From Chitinophagales bacterium (lineage in GTDB: Bacteria; Bacteroidota; Bacteroidia; Chitinophagales; Chitinophagaceae): a DNA stretch of 48,103 nucleotides. Positions 8,435 to 16,914 of the stretch are shown in pieces. The translations under genes and the position numbers were made by a program. The DNA lies in the NCBI GenBank assembly GCA_015654595.1, contig JAATGQ010000175.1:1-48103 (forward strand). The letters are read 5' to 3'. How positions within the stretch are numbered: the stretch's first letter is position 1; every line of letters begins with the position of its first letter. The notes beneath the pieces are model-generated. The model was not told the origin of the DNA. It saw nothing but the letters and a program-made list of their open reading frames with translations, and searched no databases.

Positions 8435-9643
8435 ATGTTGCAGGGAAAAAAGATCTTACTGGGTGTAACCGGAAGCATTGCCGCCTACAAGTCTCTTTTG
8501 CTGATGCGTTTGCTGATCAAGGAAGGCGCTCAGGTCAAGGTCATCCAGACTCCATCTTCCAGGGATTTTGTCACTCCTTTATCTCTGGCAACCCTGTCAA
8601 AAAATCCCGTATTAGCCGATCTTTTTGCTGGTGACACCTGGGCCAATCACGTCGATTTGGGGCGCTGGGCGGATGTTATGGTCATTGCGCCGTTGAGTTG
8701 TAATACGCTGGCGAAGATGGCTCAGGGGCTTTGTGATAATCTCCTTCTGGCCACCTATCTTTCTGCCGTATGCCCAGTGGTCGTTGCTCCGGCTATGGAC
8801 GAGGATATGTGGGCGCATCCGGCTACCCGGTCAAATCTGGACAGGATCCGGGCTTTTGGCAATGCTGTCATTCCCGTAGAAAAGGGTGAACTGGCAAGCG
8901 GTCTGTATGGTGACGGCAGGATGGCAGAGCCTGCTACGATCCTGGAATATCTTCATGCATTACTTGGGCAAAGAGATCAGCAAGTAAAAGACCTGGCTGG
9001 GAAAAACGTATTGGTCACAGCCGGCCCGACCTACGAGGCAATTGATCCGGTTCGGTTTATCGGCAATCATTCCTCCGGCAAGATGGGAGTTGCGCTGGCC
9101 AAAGAAATGGCGCGGCGCGGCGCCAATGTCCAGCTTGTTCTGGGACCCTCGACCCTCGAGATCAACGAACCCGGCATTCATCTGCAGCGGGTAAGTTCAG
9201 CCGATGAAATGTATGCCGCCTGCCTGGATAAATTTGAAAAAATGGATGTGGCAGTACTTTCTGCCGCTGTTGCTGATTATACCCCTGTGGCGCCCTCCCC
9301 GGAAAAGATCAAAAAGAATACGGATACATTTACGCTTGAGCTGAAAAAGACAAAGGATATTCTAAAAACGTTAGGAGGTCTGAAGAAACAAGGGCAGCTG
9401 TTGGTTGGTTTTGCGTTGGAGACCACTGCTGAAAGAGAGTATGCGTTAGGGAAACTCGAGGCTAAGAATGCCGACCTGATCGTACTGAATTCCCTGAACG
9501 ATGAAGGCGCTGGGTTTGGCGTGGACACCAACAAGATCACCATTTTTGTTAAAGATGGCACAGAATTGACCTATGATAAGAAGCCAAAACAACAAGTGGC
9601 GGTCGATATCGTTGATCAAATAGTAAAAGCATTGTATGCGTAA
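8435..9643 (+). CDS. coaBC: Bifunctional phosphopantothenoylcysteine decarboxylase/synthetase
   Basis: CoaBC makes phosphopantothenoylcysteine from phosphopantothenate and cysteine with CTP and decarboxylates it to phosphopantetheine, the middle steps of CoA synthesis. The N-terminal FMN-dependent CoaC domain shows GVTGSIAAYKS (10-20), catalytic H72 in NHVDLGRWAD and PAMDEDMW (119-126). The substrate flap reads GELASGLYGDGRM, with Ser155 where E. coli-type enzymes have a catalytic Cys. The CoaB domain starts near residue 185 with VTAGPTYEAIDPVRFI and NHSSGKMG, and has SAAVADYTP later. The length of 402 residues is normal. Its end overlaps the DUF4835 gene by 8 bp. Confidence 0.95.
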   Translation: MLQGKKILLGVTGSIAAYKSLLLMRLLIKEGAQVKVIQTPSSRDFVTPLSLATLSKNPVLADLFAGDTWANHVDLGRWADVMVIAPLSCNTLAKMAQGLCDNLLLATYLSAVCPVVVAPAMDEDMWAHPATRSNLDRIRAFGNAVIPVEKGELASGLYGDGRMAEPATILEYLHALLGQRDQQVKDLAGKNVLVTAGPTYEAIDPVRFIGNHSSGKMGVALAKEMARRGANVQLVLGPSTLEINEPGIHLQRVSSADEMYAACLDKFEKMDVAVLSAAVADYTPVAPSPEKIKKNTDTFTLELKKTKDILKTLGGLKKQGQLLVGFALETTAEREYALGKLEAKNADLIVLNSLNDEGAGFGVDTNKITIFVKDGTELTYDKKPKQQVAVDIVDQIVKALYA

Positions 9644-10559
9644 AAAGAGCCTTATACTTTTGTTCCTGATAGGAGCGACGTTTTCTGGCGTCCAGGCGCA
9701 GGAATTTCAGGCAAACGTTTCTGTCATTGCCAACCGGCTGCCATCGACTATTGACAAAAAGCAGTTTCAAACCCTGCAGAAGTCTTTATTTGATTTTATC
9801 AATAACCGAAAGTGGTCTAATGAAACTTTTGGGACCAATGAAAAGATCATGGTCAATTTTCTGATCAATATCAGTTCTTCCGGTGATAATAACACATATC
9901 AAAGTACGCTGACCGTTCAGGCCGGACGGCCCGTCTTCAATTCTTCTTATCAGAGTCCCCTGATCAATTTCCAGGACGATAATTTTTCCTTCCGCTATGT
10001 CGAATACCAGCCCCTGGATTTCAATGAGAACAGGGTACAGGGGACGGAACCCTTTGCTGCTAATCTGACGGCAGAAGTTGCCTATTATTTATATGTCATT
10101 CTTGGGCTGGATTTTGATTCCTTTTCATTGCGGGGCGGCGATCCTTATTTTCAAAAGGCGTTGAATATTGTGAATAATGCGCCTGACAGCCGGGACATCA
10201 ATGGATGGAAAGCATTTGACGGTATCCGTAACCGATACTGGCTGATAGAGAATCTGACCAATAGCAAATACACCCTGGTGCATGACGCTTATTACAGCTA
10301 TTACCGATCCGGGCTCGATCAGATGTATGACAAGGAGACCGATGCCAGGACGGGGGTCTTGAACGCGTTGAACATGTTGAACACGGTCAACACGGAGACG
10401 CCCAATACGATGATCCTCCAGTTCTTTTTCCTGGGACGGTCAAATGAAGTCTCAAAGATATTCGTCAAGGCTTCTCCGGATGAAAAATCCAGGGCGTTGG
10501 ATTTGCTTACCAAGCTCGATATCTCCAATATCAATAAGTATAAACAAGATCTTCAATGA
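9636..10559 (+). CDS. DUF4835 family exported protein
   Basis: The 307-residue protein starts with a signal peptide (MRKKSLILLFLIGATFSGVQAQ, cleavage near A21). The mature part fits the DUF4835 family found next to coaBC in Bacteroidota: QEFQANVSVIANRL, DFINNRKWSNETF, and a central RYVEYQPLDFNENRVQGTEPF. No catalytic motif is visible and no function is established. It overlaps coaBC by 8 bp and the next gene by an ATGA, so the three are surely co-translated. A periplasmic or outer-membrane-associated location is inferred from the signal peptide only. Confidence 0.85.
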   Translation: MRKKSLILLFLIGATFSGVQAQEFQANVSVIANRLPSTIDKKQFQTLQKSLFDFINNRKWSNETFGTNEKIMVNFLINISSSGDNNTYQSTLTVQAGRPVFNSSYQSPLINFQDDNFSFRYVEYQPLDFNENRVQGTEPFAANLTAEVAYYLYVILGLDFDSFSLRGGDPYFQKALNIVNNAPDSRDINGWKAFDGIRNRYWLIENLTNSKYTLVHDAYYSYYRSGLDQMYDKETDARTGVLNALNMLNTVNTETPNTMILQFFFLGRSNEVSKIFVKASPDEKSRALDLLTKLDISNINKYKQDLQ

Positions 10560-11158
10560 GAAAAGGAAGGATTGGGATTGTGTTCGCCGTGGTGTTGCTT
10601 GTTTTTGGCTGCGTAAACAAAAAAAGTGTTCCATCCGATATATTGCCTGCAGAGAAAATGAAGAGGATACTCTGGGATCTGATCCAGGCAGATCAATATG
10701 CTGCTATGTACGTGACAAAGGATTCTGCTCATAGTAATGTTAAGATGGAAAGTTTGCGATTGTATGAACAGGTCTTCCAGATGCACAAAGTTTCGCGGGA
10801 AGAGTTTCGGAAGAGCTACCAGTTTTACCAGGATCATCCTGAGTTGAACCAGATAGTCTTTGACAGCCTGCTGGTGGTTGCCAACCGGGAGCGCTCAGCC
10901 ATGTATAGCAGACCCAACGCGTTCAAGCCACCGACTCCTGCGCCGACGTCGATCGTGCCGGGCAATGGTCCTCGTCCGGGTTTACCGGGGGCTGCCAGGT
11001 TCCCTATGCCTGACACTGCACTCGGAAGGCCGCCTTTTGGACCTCATGCTTTTCCCAAAGGAATGCCGGATTCCGTTCGCAGGCGCCTGTTTCGTCAGGG
11101 TATACAGCCTGTACGGAATATACAACCGCCTCCTTCGGGAAAACCGCCGGTTCCTTAA
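10556..11158 (+). CDS. DUF4296 lipoprotein with proline-rich tail
   Basis: The 200-residue protein has a lipoprotein signal (VLLVFGC, Cys19). A helical DUF4296-like domain follows (residues about 27-112: ILPAEKMKRILWDLIQADQY, REEFRKSYQFYQDHPELNQIVFDSL). From about residue 117 the sequence turns proline- and glycine-rich, with an arginine cluster (DSVRRRLFRQG), and is probably disordered. The tail is longer than I would expect for the family. The gene overlaps the DUF4835 gene by ATGA. It likely sits in the outer membrane facing the periplasm. Function unknown. Confidence 0.75.
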   Translation: MRKGRIGIVFAVVLLVFGCVNKKSVPSDILPAEKMKRILWDLIQADQYAAMYVTKDSAHSNVKMESLRLYEQVFQMHKVSREEFRKSYQFYQDHPELNQIVFDSLLVVANRERSAMYSRPNAFKPPTPAPTSIVPGNGPRPGLPGAARFPMPDTALGRPPFGPHAFPKGMPDSVRRRLFRQGIQPVRNIQPPPSGKPPVP

Positions 11159-11198
11159 TTTGCTTTATCGTATTTTTAGATAATAAATCGCTTGCCAG

Positions 11199-11903
11199 AT
11201 GAAAAAAGTCGTAGCTAATGCCGGGGAGGCTGTCTCCGATATCCGGGATGGCGCAGTCGTTATGCTTGGGGGATTTGGTTTATGCGGAATTCCCGAAAAT
11301 TGTATTACAGCCCTTACCCAAAGCGGTGTCCATGGGCTGACCTGTATCTCCAACAATGCCGGTGTTGACAATTTTGGTCTTGGTCTTCTTCTGAAAACAC
11401 GGCAGATCAAAAAAATGATCAGTTCCTACGTAGGTGAAAATGAAGAATTTGAACGTCAGCTGCTCAGCGGAGAGCTGGAAGTGGATCTTGTTCCTCAAGG
11501 GACCCTGGCTACCCGTATACAGATGGCCGGAATGGGAATCCCTGCCTTCTTTACGCCGGCAGGATATGGGACAGAAATCGCGGCAGGGAAGGAAGTCCGC
11601 GAGTTCAACGGAAAACCATACCTGATGGAGTTGGCGCTGCATGCCGATTTTGCTATCGTCAAGGCCTGGAAGGGAGATAAGATGGGTAACCTGGTGTTCA
11701 GAAAGGCTACGCGGAACTTTTCTTCTTCCATGGCAAGGGCCGGCAATATTACTATTGCCGAGGTGGAGGAGTTGGTTGAGCCCGGGGAACTGGATCCCGA
11801 CCACATCCATGTCCCTGGCATTTATGTACATCGGATATTCCGGGGGAATAATTATGAAAAGCGGATTGAGCGCAGGACAGTTCAGCTAAAGGACTCCAGA
11901 TAA
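11199..11903 (+). CDS. scoA: 3-oxoacid CoA-transferase subunit A
   Basis: This is the alpha subunit of a succinyl-CoA:3-ketoacid (or similar) CoA-transferase. It shows the glycine-rich N-terminal motif [28 protein letters not shown], and the [12 protein letters not shown] and [25 protein letters not shown] segments typical of SCOT/AtoD enzymes. The length of 234 residues is normal. The catalytic glutamate resides in the beta subunit encoded 21 bp downstream. The pair activates acetoacetate-type acids in ketone body or amino acid breakdown, but the exact acid cannot be told from sequence. Confidence 0.93.
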   Translation: MKKVVANAGEAVSDIRDGAVVMLGGFGLCGIPENCITALTQSGVHGLTCISNNAGVDNFGLGLLLKTRQIKKMISSYVGENEEFERQLLSGELEVDLVPQGTLATRIQMAGMGIPAFFTPAGYGTEIAAGKEVREFNGKPYLMELALHADFAIVKAWKGDKMGNLVFRKATRNFSSSMARAGNITIAEVEELVEPGELDPDHIHVPGIYVHRIFRGNNYEKRIERRTVQLKDSR

Positions 11904-11924
11904 GTTCAACTAAAAACGATTGTA

Positions 11925-12581
11925 ATGGCTTTAGATAAATACGGTATTGCAAAGCGGATCGCTCGTGAACTCAGGGACGGGATGTATATCAACCTGGGGA
12001 TTGGTATTCCTACGCTTGTCGCCAACTATATCCCATCGGATATCATTGTTATGCTGCAGTCAGAGAATGGGATGCTGGGAATGGGGCCTTATCCGACCGA
12101 GGAGGAAATTGACGCCGATCTGATCAATGCAGGAAAGGAGACGGTTACGATCCTGCCGGGGGGATCATTCTTTGACAGCAGTGAAAGCTTTGGGATGATC
12201 AGGGCTGGAAAGGTTGACCTTACCGTATTGGGCGCTATGGAAGTCTCTGAGAAGGGGGATATTGCCAACTGGAAGATCCCGGGAAAAATGGTAAAGGGGA
12301 TGGGGGGAGCAATGGACCTGGTCGCCAGCGCCAGGAACATTATTGTTGCCATGCAGCACACTAATCCGAAGGGGGAGTCCAAGCTGCTTCCGGCCTGTAC
12401 GCTGCCTTTGACGGGTGTCAACTGCGTAAAGAAAGTAGTGACGGACCTGGCGGTGCTCGATATCGGGCCGGACGGGTTTCTGTTACTGGAACGGGCGCCG
12501 GGGGTGTCTGTGGCTGAGATCCAGTCAAAGACGGCGGGCAGATTGATCATAGAAGGGGAGATCCCTGAAATGTCGGTTTAA
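11925..12581 (+). CDS. scoB: 3-oxoacid CoA-transferase subunit B
   Basis: This is the beta subunit partner of scoA. It has [15 protein letters not shown] and the catalytic motif SENGMLG, where Glu47 forms the glutamyl-CoA thioester intermediate. [14 protein letters not shown] and the C-terminal [15 protein letters not shown] also match. The length of 218 residues is complete. Its stop codon overlaps the end of the convergent regulator gene by 4 bp, leaving no space for a terminator between them. Confidence 0.94.
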   Translation: MALDKYGIAKRIARELRDGMYINLGIGIPTLVANYIPSDIIVMLQSENGMLGMGPYPTEEEIDADLINAGKETVTILPGGSFFDSSESFGMIRAGKVDLTVLGAMEVSEKGDIANWKIPGKMVKGMGGAMDLVASARNIIVAMQHTNPKGESKLLPACTLPLTGVNCVKKVVTDLAVLDIGPDGFLLLERAPGVSVAEIQSKTAGRLIIEGEIPEMSV

Positions 12582-13228
12582 TCGATAAGATTGTTTTTAA
12601 CGGCGAAGAATACCAGTCCTGCGGTGTTTTTTGCTCCAAAGCGTTCCATCAGACGGTCTTTGATGGCTTCTACCGTACGAGGACTGACGTCAATTTTCTG
12701 CGCAATTTCCTGGGCGGTAAATTCCATGCAGATATACCGGACGACTTCTCTTTCCCGCTCGTTCAAGGTGATCTCAGTGTTAAGGCTGGGAATAGTTTTT
12801 GTGCGGACGTGGGATTTTTTTAACAGGATCCTGTTGACAAAATTGTTGAGGTAATAGCCTTTTGTGGCCACTTCGATTATCGCCCTTTTGATTTCCGAAG
12901 GATCTGCGCTTTTGAGCAGATAGCCATTGGCGCCGATCTCCATCATGTGGCTGACGAATCGTTCGTCTTCATACATGGTGAGCGCAATAATATGTATCGA
13001 AGGGTATTGTTTGGCGATGATTTTGGTTGTTTCTATGCCGTCTTTTTGAGGCATACGCAGATCCATAAGCACCACATCCGGTTCTGAGGTCGCAAGGCCA
13101 TCCAACAACTCCTGTCCATTTTCTGCTTCCTGTACAAACTTTATGGCGCTGTAAGGGCGTAAGGACAGGATAACACCCTTCCGGAATATCTTGTGGTCAT
13201 CGGCTATTGCAACTTTAATTACTCCCAT
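12578..13228 (-). CDS. NarL/FixJ-type response regulator
   Basis: The 216-residue protein has an N-terminal receiver domain with acidic pair D10/D11, phosphoacceptor D56 (VVLMDLRMP), T84 and K106. A LuxR-type helix-turn-helix follows (about 150-213: [36 protein letters not shown]). A histidine kinase gene lies 155 bp upstream on the same strand, so the two are the likely pair. The spacer carries a small hairpin (GCGTA/TACGC at 13359-13376). It is related to the two plus-strand regulators at 16120 and 17481. Target genes are unknown. Confidence 0.92.
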   Translation of the reverse strand: MGVIKVAIADDHKIFRKGVILSLRPYSAIKFVQEAENGQELLDGLATSEPDVVLMDLRMPQKDGIETTKIIAKQYPSIHIIALTMYEDERFVSHMMEIGANGYLLKSADPSEIKRAIIEVATKGYYLNNFVNRILLKKSHVRTKTIPSLNTEITLNEREREVVRYICMEFTAQEIAQKIDVSPRTVEAIKDRLMERFGAKNTAGLVFFAVKNNLID

Positions 13229-13383
13229 AGGCTATTGTATAGTTGGTAAGCGCATTTTACTGAATTGCTGACAATATAATCCGATGGGGATTTTAGCGTC
13301 GTATGTCGAGAACTCAGTATACGTCAATATGTTAGGTTTCTTCAGGGTGGGAATAAAGGCGTACCTAAAGATACGCATAAAAT

Positions 13384-14229
13384 TTATTCCTGCTCCTGAA
13401 GCTTATCGTCTTCTTCCTTAACCAATTCGATAGTAACCTTATAATAGGTCTGAGACATATCCTTTTCAAAGAATATTTTGCCGTGGAGGACTTTCAGGCG
13501 GCTTTGGATATTCTTCAGCCCAAGTCCCACATTGCTTTTATTCAATTTGTTGAAATCATTTTGAGTAATGCCGCGTCCGTCATGATGAAGCCGGATAAAG
13601 AATTTGTTTCCACTGGTATTCTGGGTCAGATGGATAAAGCTGGCATTGCTGTGTTTCAGAATATTGTTAACCAGTTCCTGGATGATCCGGAAAATGATCA
13701 ATTCGTTCTCCGATTGAAGCCGCTCGCGATAGTCGTGAAAGCGGGAGCTGGCGTTCATGCTGCCGGACCCGCTGATCTTCTGGAAAAGGTCGTTAACGGC
13801 CGATTCCAACCCAAAGTTTTTGAGGGTTGGGGGCATCAGGCTATGGGAGATATTCCGGATCAGCTGTATGGTGTCGTCTATAATTTGCTTGGCGTTGTAG
13901 ATGCTTTGAAGCTGGGTGGTCTTGTCGAGATTGACCAGGTTCTCATTCAGGTATAAACGAGCCGTGGCAAGCAGGGGACCTGCGTCATCGTGTAAGTCTG
14001 CTGCGATTCTTTGTCTTTCTTCTTCCTGTAGCCGAATAGAGGCATTGAGAAGCAGTTTTTGCTGATCCTGCTCCATGCGCTGTAACCGTAATTGGTATCG
14101 GATAACTTTACGCTGATGGAAGATGATAAAGACAATAAGTCCGATGGTAAGTGCCAACATCCCGATGGTGCCAAAGAAGAGCACCAGGGACACACTACTA
14201 CCGGGACTGGTAACTTCTAAAAGTATCAT
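13384..14229 (-). CDS. Sensor histidine kinase (HisKA_3 type)
   Basis: This 281-residue kinase has one transmembrane helix (about 13-37) and almost no periplasmic part. A short coiled coil leads into the dimerisation/phosphoacceptor motif ERQRIAADLHDDAGPLLA, with H80 as the phosphorylated residue. The ATPase part shows QELVNNILKHSNA (N-box), DGRGI and GLGLKNIQSRL. There is no visible extracellular sensing domain. The signal may come from the seven-helix protein encoded 51 bp upstream, or from the membrane. Phosphotransfer to the regulator encoded downstream is inferred from order and family. Confidence 0.92.
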   Translation of the reverse strand: MILLEVTSPGSSVSLVLFFGTIGMLALTIGLIVFIIFHQRKVIRYQLRLQRMEQDQQKLLLNASIRLQEEERQRIAADLHDDAGPLLATARLYLNENLVNLDKTTQLQSIYNAKQIIDDTIQLIRNISHSLMPPTLKNFGLESAVNDLFQKISGSGSMNASSRFHDYRERLQSENELIIFRIIQELVNNILKHSNASFIHLTQNTSGNKFFIRLHHDGRGITQNDFNKLNKSNVGLGLKNIQSRLKVLHGKIFFEKDMSQTYYKVTIELVKEEDDKLQEQE

Positions 14230-14280
14230 GTATGAATCGTCGCAGGACTTTGTTTTTTAGTTGTTTATACATAAAGATAT

Positions 14281-14961
14281 TCATATATCATTGTAGAGCG
14301 TGTCCGCAGAATAGGCTTGTTTATTATCCTTCATAGTAAACGAGACAACGAACAGTAAATTTTTAATAATATCGAAAATATAATTAATTTTCCAATAAGT
14401 GCTTAGCTCTGGTTTTTCGAAGGTAGCTGCGTAGAGGAATAAAAAGAGCGTTGAGGCAAAATAGATTAGAAGAGCAAGGACGACCCAGAATTTTTTGATG
14501 TAGTAGATATAAAAGATATTGGGATCTTTTACCTGTTCAAATAAGAAGAAGATGCAGTAGACGATGATCAGGATGGATTCGAGGGAGGCAGATGGAGAGT
14601 CAAAGCTTTGACTATCACTATTGTTGTGAAAGAGGTTGACCAGTGCTACTGCGTAAAATATCAGCGAAAGGAGCAGCAGGATATTTTTGAAGCTTCGCTG
14701 TTTATACGATTTGTAAAGGAACAGCGCAAAAAGGCTGTATTCCAGCAGGGAAAAGAAGGTATAAATATATAAAGGGGGCACATTAAGGTTGTGTACCAGC
14801 CTTTTATAGGAGAGGTCGGTCGCAAAAGAGGTAATGGTATAAGTGAATATTACCCATAGCTCTCCTTTTTTATTCCTTTTGTAGAAGGCTAAAAAGAAAA
14901 CGATGGGTAATATCGCCGACAAAGTGCTTAAGTAGGGAAGCAATGCCTTTAAATTTCTCAA
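14281..14961 (-). CDS. Seven-helix membrane protein of unknown function
   Basis: The 226-residue protein contains about seven hydrophobic helices (roughly 5-27, 33-51, 64-86, 92-112, 127-144, 155-180, 194-210) and a short hydrophilic C-terminus (KDNKQAYSADTLYNDI). No enzymatic motif was recognised. It lies between a small protein gene and a histidine kinase gene on the same strand with gaps of 32 and 51 bp. A role as membrane sensor or accessory of the kinase is therefore plausible but unproven. Codon use and composition are hydrophobic and AT-rich, as expected for such a protein. Confidence 0.75.
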   Translation of the reverse strand: MRNLKALLPYLSTLSAILPIVFFLAFYKRNKKGELWVIFTYTITSFATDLSYKRLVHNLNVPPLYIYTFFSLLEYSLFALFLYKSYKQRSFKNILLLLSLIFYAVALVNLFHNNSDSQSFDSPSASLESILIIVYCIFFLFEQVKDPNIFYIYYIKKFWVVLALLIYFASTLFLFLYAATFEKPELSTYWKINYIFDIIKNLLFVVSFTMKDNKQAYSADTLYNDI

Positions 14962-14993
14962 ATATAAAAGGCATTGATCTATAATCCAAGCAA

Positions 14994-15368
14994 TTATTTA
15001 CCGAATATCAGATCCCAGATACTTGTGCTCAGACCGCCGCCATTTCTGTCTGCTACAACACCTGCTTCCATAACGATGTCTCCATTCTCCTTGATAGCAG
15101 TTCTTTCGATGATATCGTTACCCTCCTTGTCCATGCCAACGTAAACCAGGGTCTTTTGTCCTTTCTCGTTGATACCGTTATAAAAACGCATACCGGCGCA
15201 GCCAGGTTGATTCAGGATTTCCATCAGGATGTCTTTACCCATGCAAAACCAACGGATGTCTGTAGCGTAGGTTTTACCATAGTTCATGATAAATTCTGCT
15301 GCAGTCTGGTGGCTGATCTGCTCTCCAACTTTGCTGTAATCCTTCTTGATAGTTAACTCCTTTTGCAT
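14994..15368 (-). CDS. Hypothetical protein, 124 aa
   Basis: The protein is soluble, with no signal peptide or membrane helix. Notable segments are KDILMEILNQPGCAGMRFYNG, the repeated-looking strands TLVYVGMDKEGNDIIER, and a Gly-rich C-terminus (DRNGGGLSTSIWDLIFGK). I recognise no named domain. The ATG at 15366-15368 is the first in frame and a stop precedes it. It heads the minus-strand group with the membrane protein and kinase genes and is divergent from the structured region upstream of the regulator at 16120. It is a real gene by its even codon pattern and position, but its function is unknown. Confidence 0.7.
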   Translation of the reverse strand: MQKELTIKKDYSKVGEQISHQTAAEFIMNYGKTYATDIRWFCMGKDILMEILNQPGCAGMRFYNGINEKGQKTLVYVGMDKEGNDIIERTAIKENGDIVMEAGVVADRNGGGLSTSIWDLIFGK

Positions 15369-16119
15369 AAAAAGTAAGTTTTTAGAGGTTTGTAAATGTT
15401 AGTTTGTAAGGCTAAATAACCCCTAAAAAAAAAACTGGACAACGGCCAAAATTTATGGTAAAATGCTTTAAATTGCCTGTAATTCAAGTCTGTATTACGT
15501 TTGACGTGTTTTTCCTAGGATGTTTACGAGGGTAAAATTGAGTAGTTTCACGCAGGTAAAATAGTATTTTTACTAACGCCGAATTCGTAAAATGCCCTTC
15601 GGATTTTTACCAGGAAAATTTCGATAGCAACTGTGGTAAGTGGGGAGAACCGATAAGAAAGGTGATCCTTGCCAGGAGGAGGGTAATTTAAACCCTGTTT
15701 TTTCGTTATAGACAGTTTGATGTCGGGATTCGAGGTAATTTGATTACCTTTTAGGGGAGAGTAGGTATAAAAAGAGAGGAGAAGTTGATTGATATCGGAT
15801 TTACCTGTTCGGTTTTAAAGGATATTGAAAATCTTTTACTGGACGGTAAAACGGGACATTAGACGGTTGGTTAGGTATAACCTTGGTCAATCAACTTCCT
15901 CTACAAAAGTAAAAAGCAGGGATTGCCTTGACAAGAGCAGAACTGCCCTTTTTGCTCCATGTGGAAATTACTTTTCAATTCGTAAAAATTCTAAGCATAT
16001 AAGGTACTTCTCCGTGCTCCTATGAACTTCTGGTTGCCCATGGACCGGGACCGAACCTATATACAATTGTTAAACAAAAAAGTAAGACCTATACCTATTA
16101 ATTTTACAAACCTGCCGGT
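15369..16119. other. Long intergenic region with repeats, hairpins and element A
   Basis: This 751-bp gap holds no credible gene. From left to right it contains an A-tract before the hypothetical gene, and four copies of GTAAAAT (15458, 15532, 15556, 15587). A terminator-like hairpin AGGGT/ACCCT with T6 on the plus strand follows (15680-15703), then a 6-bp hairpin AGGTAA/TTACCT (15733-15749) and structured element A (15775-15948). About 170 bp of leader or promoter sequence precede the regulator at 16120. No clear -33/-7 pair was found for that regulator. Confidence 0.65.
15775..15948 (+). ncRNA. Predicted structured RNA element, copy A
   Basis: The outer helix P1 pairs AAGTTGATTGA (15782-15792) with TCAATCAACTT (15887-15897). 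It is prolonged past a 2-nt bulge by AGAGG/CCTCT (15775-15779 with 15898-15902). Inside, P2 pairs GGATTT (15797-15802) with AAATCT (15829-15834) around 26 nt. The core TGGACGGT (15840-15847), GGGACATT (15853-15860) and GACGGT (15862-15867) follows, and P3 is GGTTA-GGTA-TAACC (15869-15882). After P1 come 32 nt and the block GACAAGAGCAGAACTGCCC (15930-15948). Copy B at 17068 keeps the same plan with compensatory changes. Wobble pairs favour plus-strand transcription. No known family was recognised. A DNA-level role (operator or invertible segment) remains possible. Confidence 0.6.
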
Positions 16120-16779
16120 ATGACTGCTGAACTTGTTATCAAAGTATCGATCGCTGATGATCATAAGATTTTCCGCGACGGTATTAAAATGGCGCTGAAG
16201 AATAAAGAATATCTTAGAATTCTCTGGGAGGCCGAAAACGGTAAGGATCTTGTGCATAAAATGCAGATTAAACGGCCTGATGTCCTGCTGATGGATATCC
16301 GGATGCCCGAGGTGGATGGAATTAATGCAATTGGTTTGTTGAGAAAAGAATATGAGGAGGTGAAGATCATTGTTTTGACAATGTACGACGACCAGGAAAT
16401 GATCTCCAAGATGATGGAGATGGGGGCAAACGCCTATTTGACAAAGACTACCGATCCGGACGAAATATACCAGGCTATTCTCACCTGTATGAATGATGAC
16501 TTTTACTTCAACGACCTGGTCAATAAAGCAGTACTCTCCAAGCTGCAAACCAAGCGGCAAGTCCGGCAATTCTACCCCAGTCCGATAAAGTTTTCTGAAA
16601 AAGAGATCCGCATATTAAAGCTGCTGGCAGAGGATAAGACAACAGAAGAAATCTCGAAGGAGGTGTTCCTTAGCACCCGAACCATTGAAACGATCCGTCA
16701 GAATATGAAGACGAAGATCGGGGCAAAGACCATTGCCGGTCTGATCATGTATGCCATGCGGAACAAGATCATCGACTAA
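16120..16779 (+). CDS. NarL/FixJ-type response regulator, orphan
   Basis: The 219-residue regulator has receiver residues D13/D14, phosphoacceptor D59 (VLLMDIRMP), T87 and K109. A LuxR-type helix-turn-helix lies near 155-217 (FSEKEIRILKLLAEDKTTEEIS, STRTIETIRQNMKTKIGAKTIAGL). No kinase gene is adjacent on this strand. It is a close paralogue of the regulator at 17481, and both have a copy of the same structured element 170-250 bp upstream. The element and gene were apparently duplicated as a unit. The partner kinase may be the one at 13384 or lie elsewhere. Confidence 0.92.
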   Translation: MTAELVIKVSIADDHKIFRDGIKMALKNKEYLRILWEAENGKDLVHKMQIKRPDVLLMDIRMPEVDGINAIGLLRKEYEEVKIIVLTMYDDQEMISKMMEMGANAYLTKTTDPDEIYQAILTCMNDDFYFNDLVNKAVLSKLQTKRQVRQFYPSPIKFSEKEIRILKLLAEDKTTEEISKEVFLSTRTIETIRQNMKTKIGAKTIAGLIMYAMRNKIID

Positions 16780-16816
16780 GCCCCCCAAAATCTCATTGAT
16801 CGGAACTTCCCCCTGC

Positions 16817-16870
16817 AAAAAAAAATTGCCTGCTTGATACGCTTCGTGTGCACAGCGCATAAGCAGGCAA
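16817..16870 (-). terminator. Long hairpin with U-tract facing the minus strand
   Basis: TTGCCTGCTT (16826-16835) pairs perfectly with AAGCAGGCAA (16861-16870). The stem continues through a bulged G into ATACGC/GCGCAT with one mismatch. The nine A residues at 16817-16825 make a U-tract only for minus-strand transcripts; plus-strand transcripts would meet A residues. It lies 46 nt after the regulator stop, so it may still help end that mRNA. No minus-strand gene lies upstream of it. Confidence 0.6.
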
Positions 16871-16914
16871 AAACATTTACAAACCAGAGAGTTACCAATA
16901 AAGGCCTTTTCTCC

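Noticed and set aside
15782..15897. Integron attC site or retron RNA
   Set aside because: The inverted repeats lack the GTTRRRY core of attC sites, and no integrase or reverse transcriptase gene is present.
15825..16025. 66-codon plus-strand frame over element A
   Set aside because: It lies across the helices of element A and has no counterpart in copy B, where the matching frame is broken.
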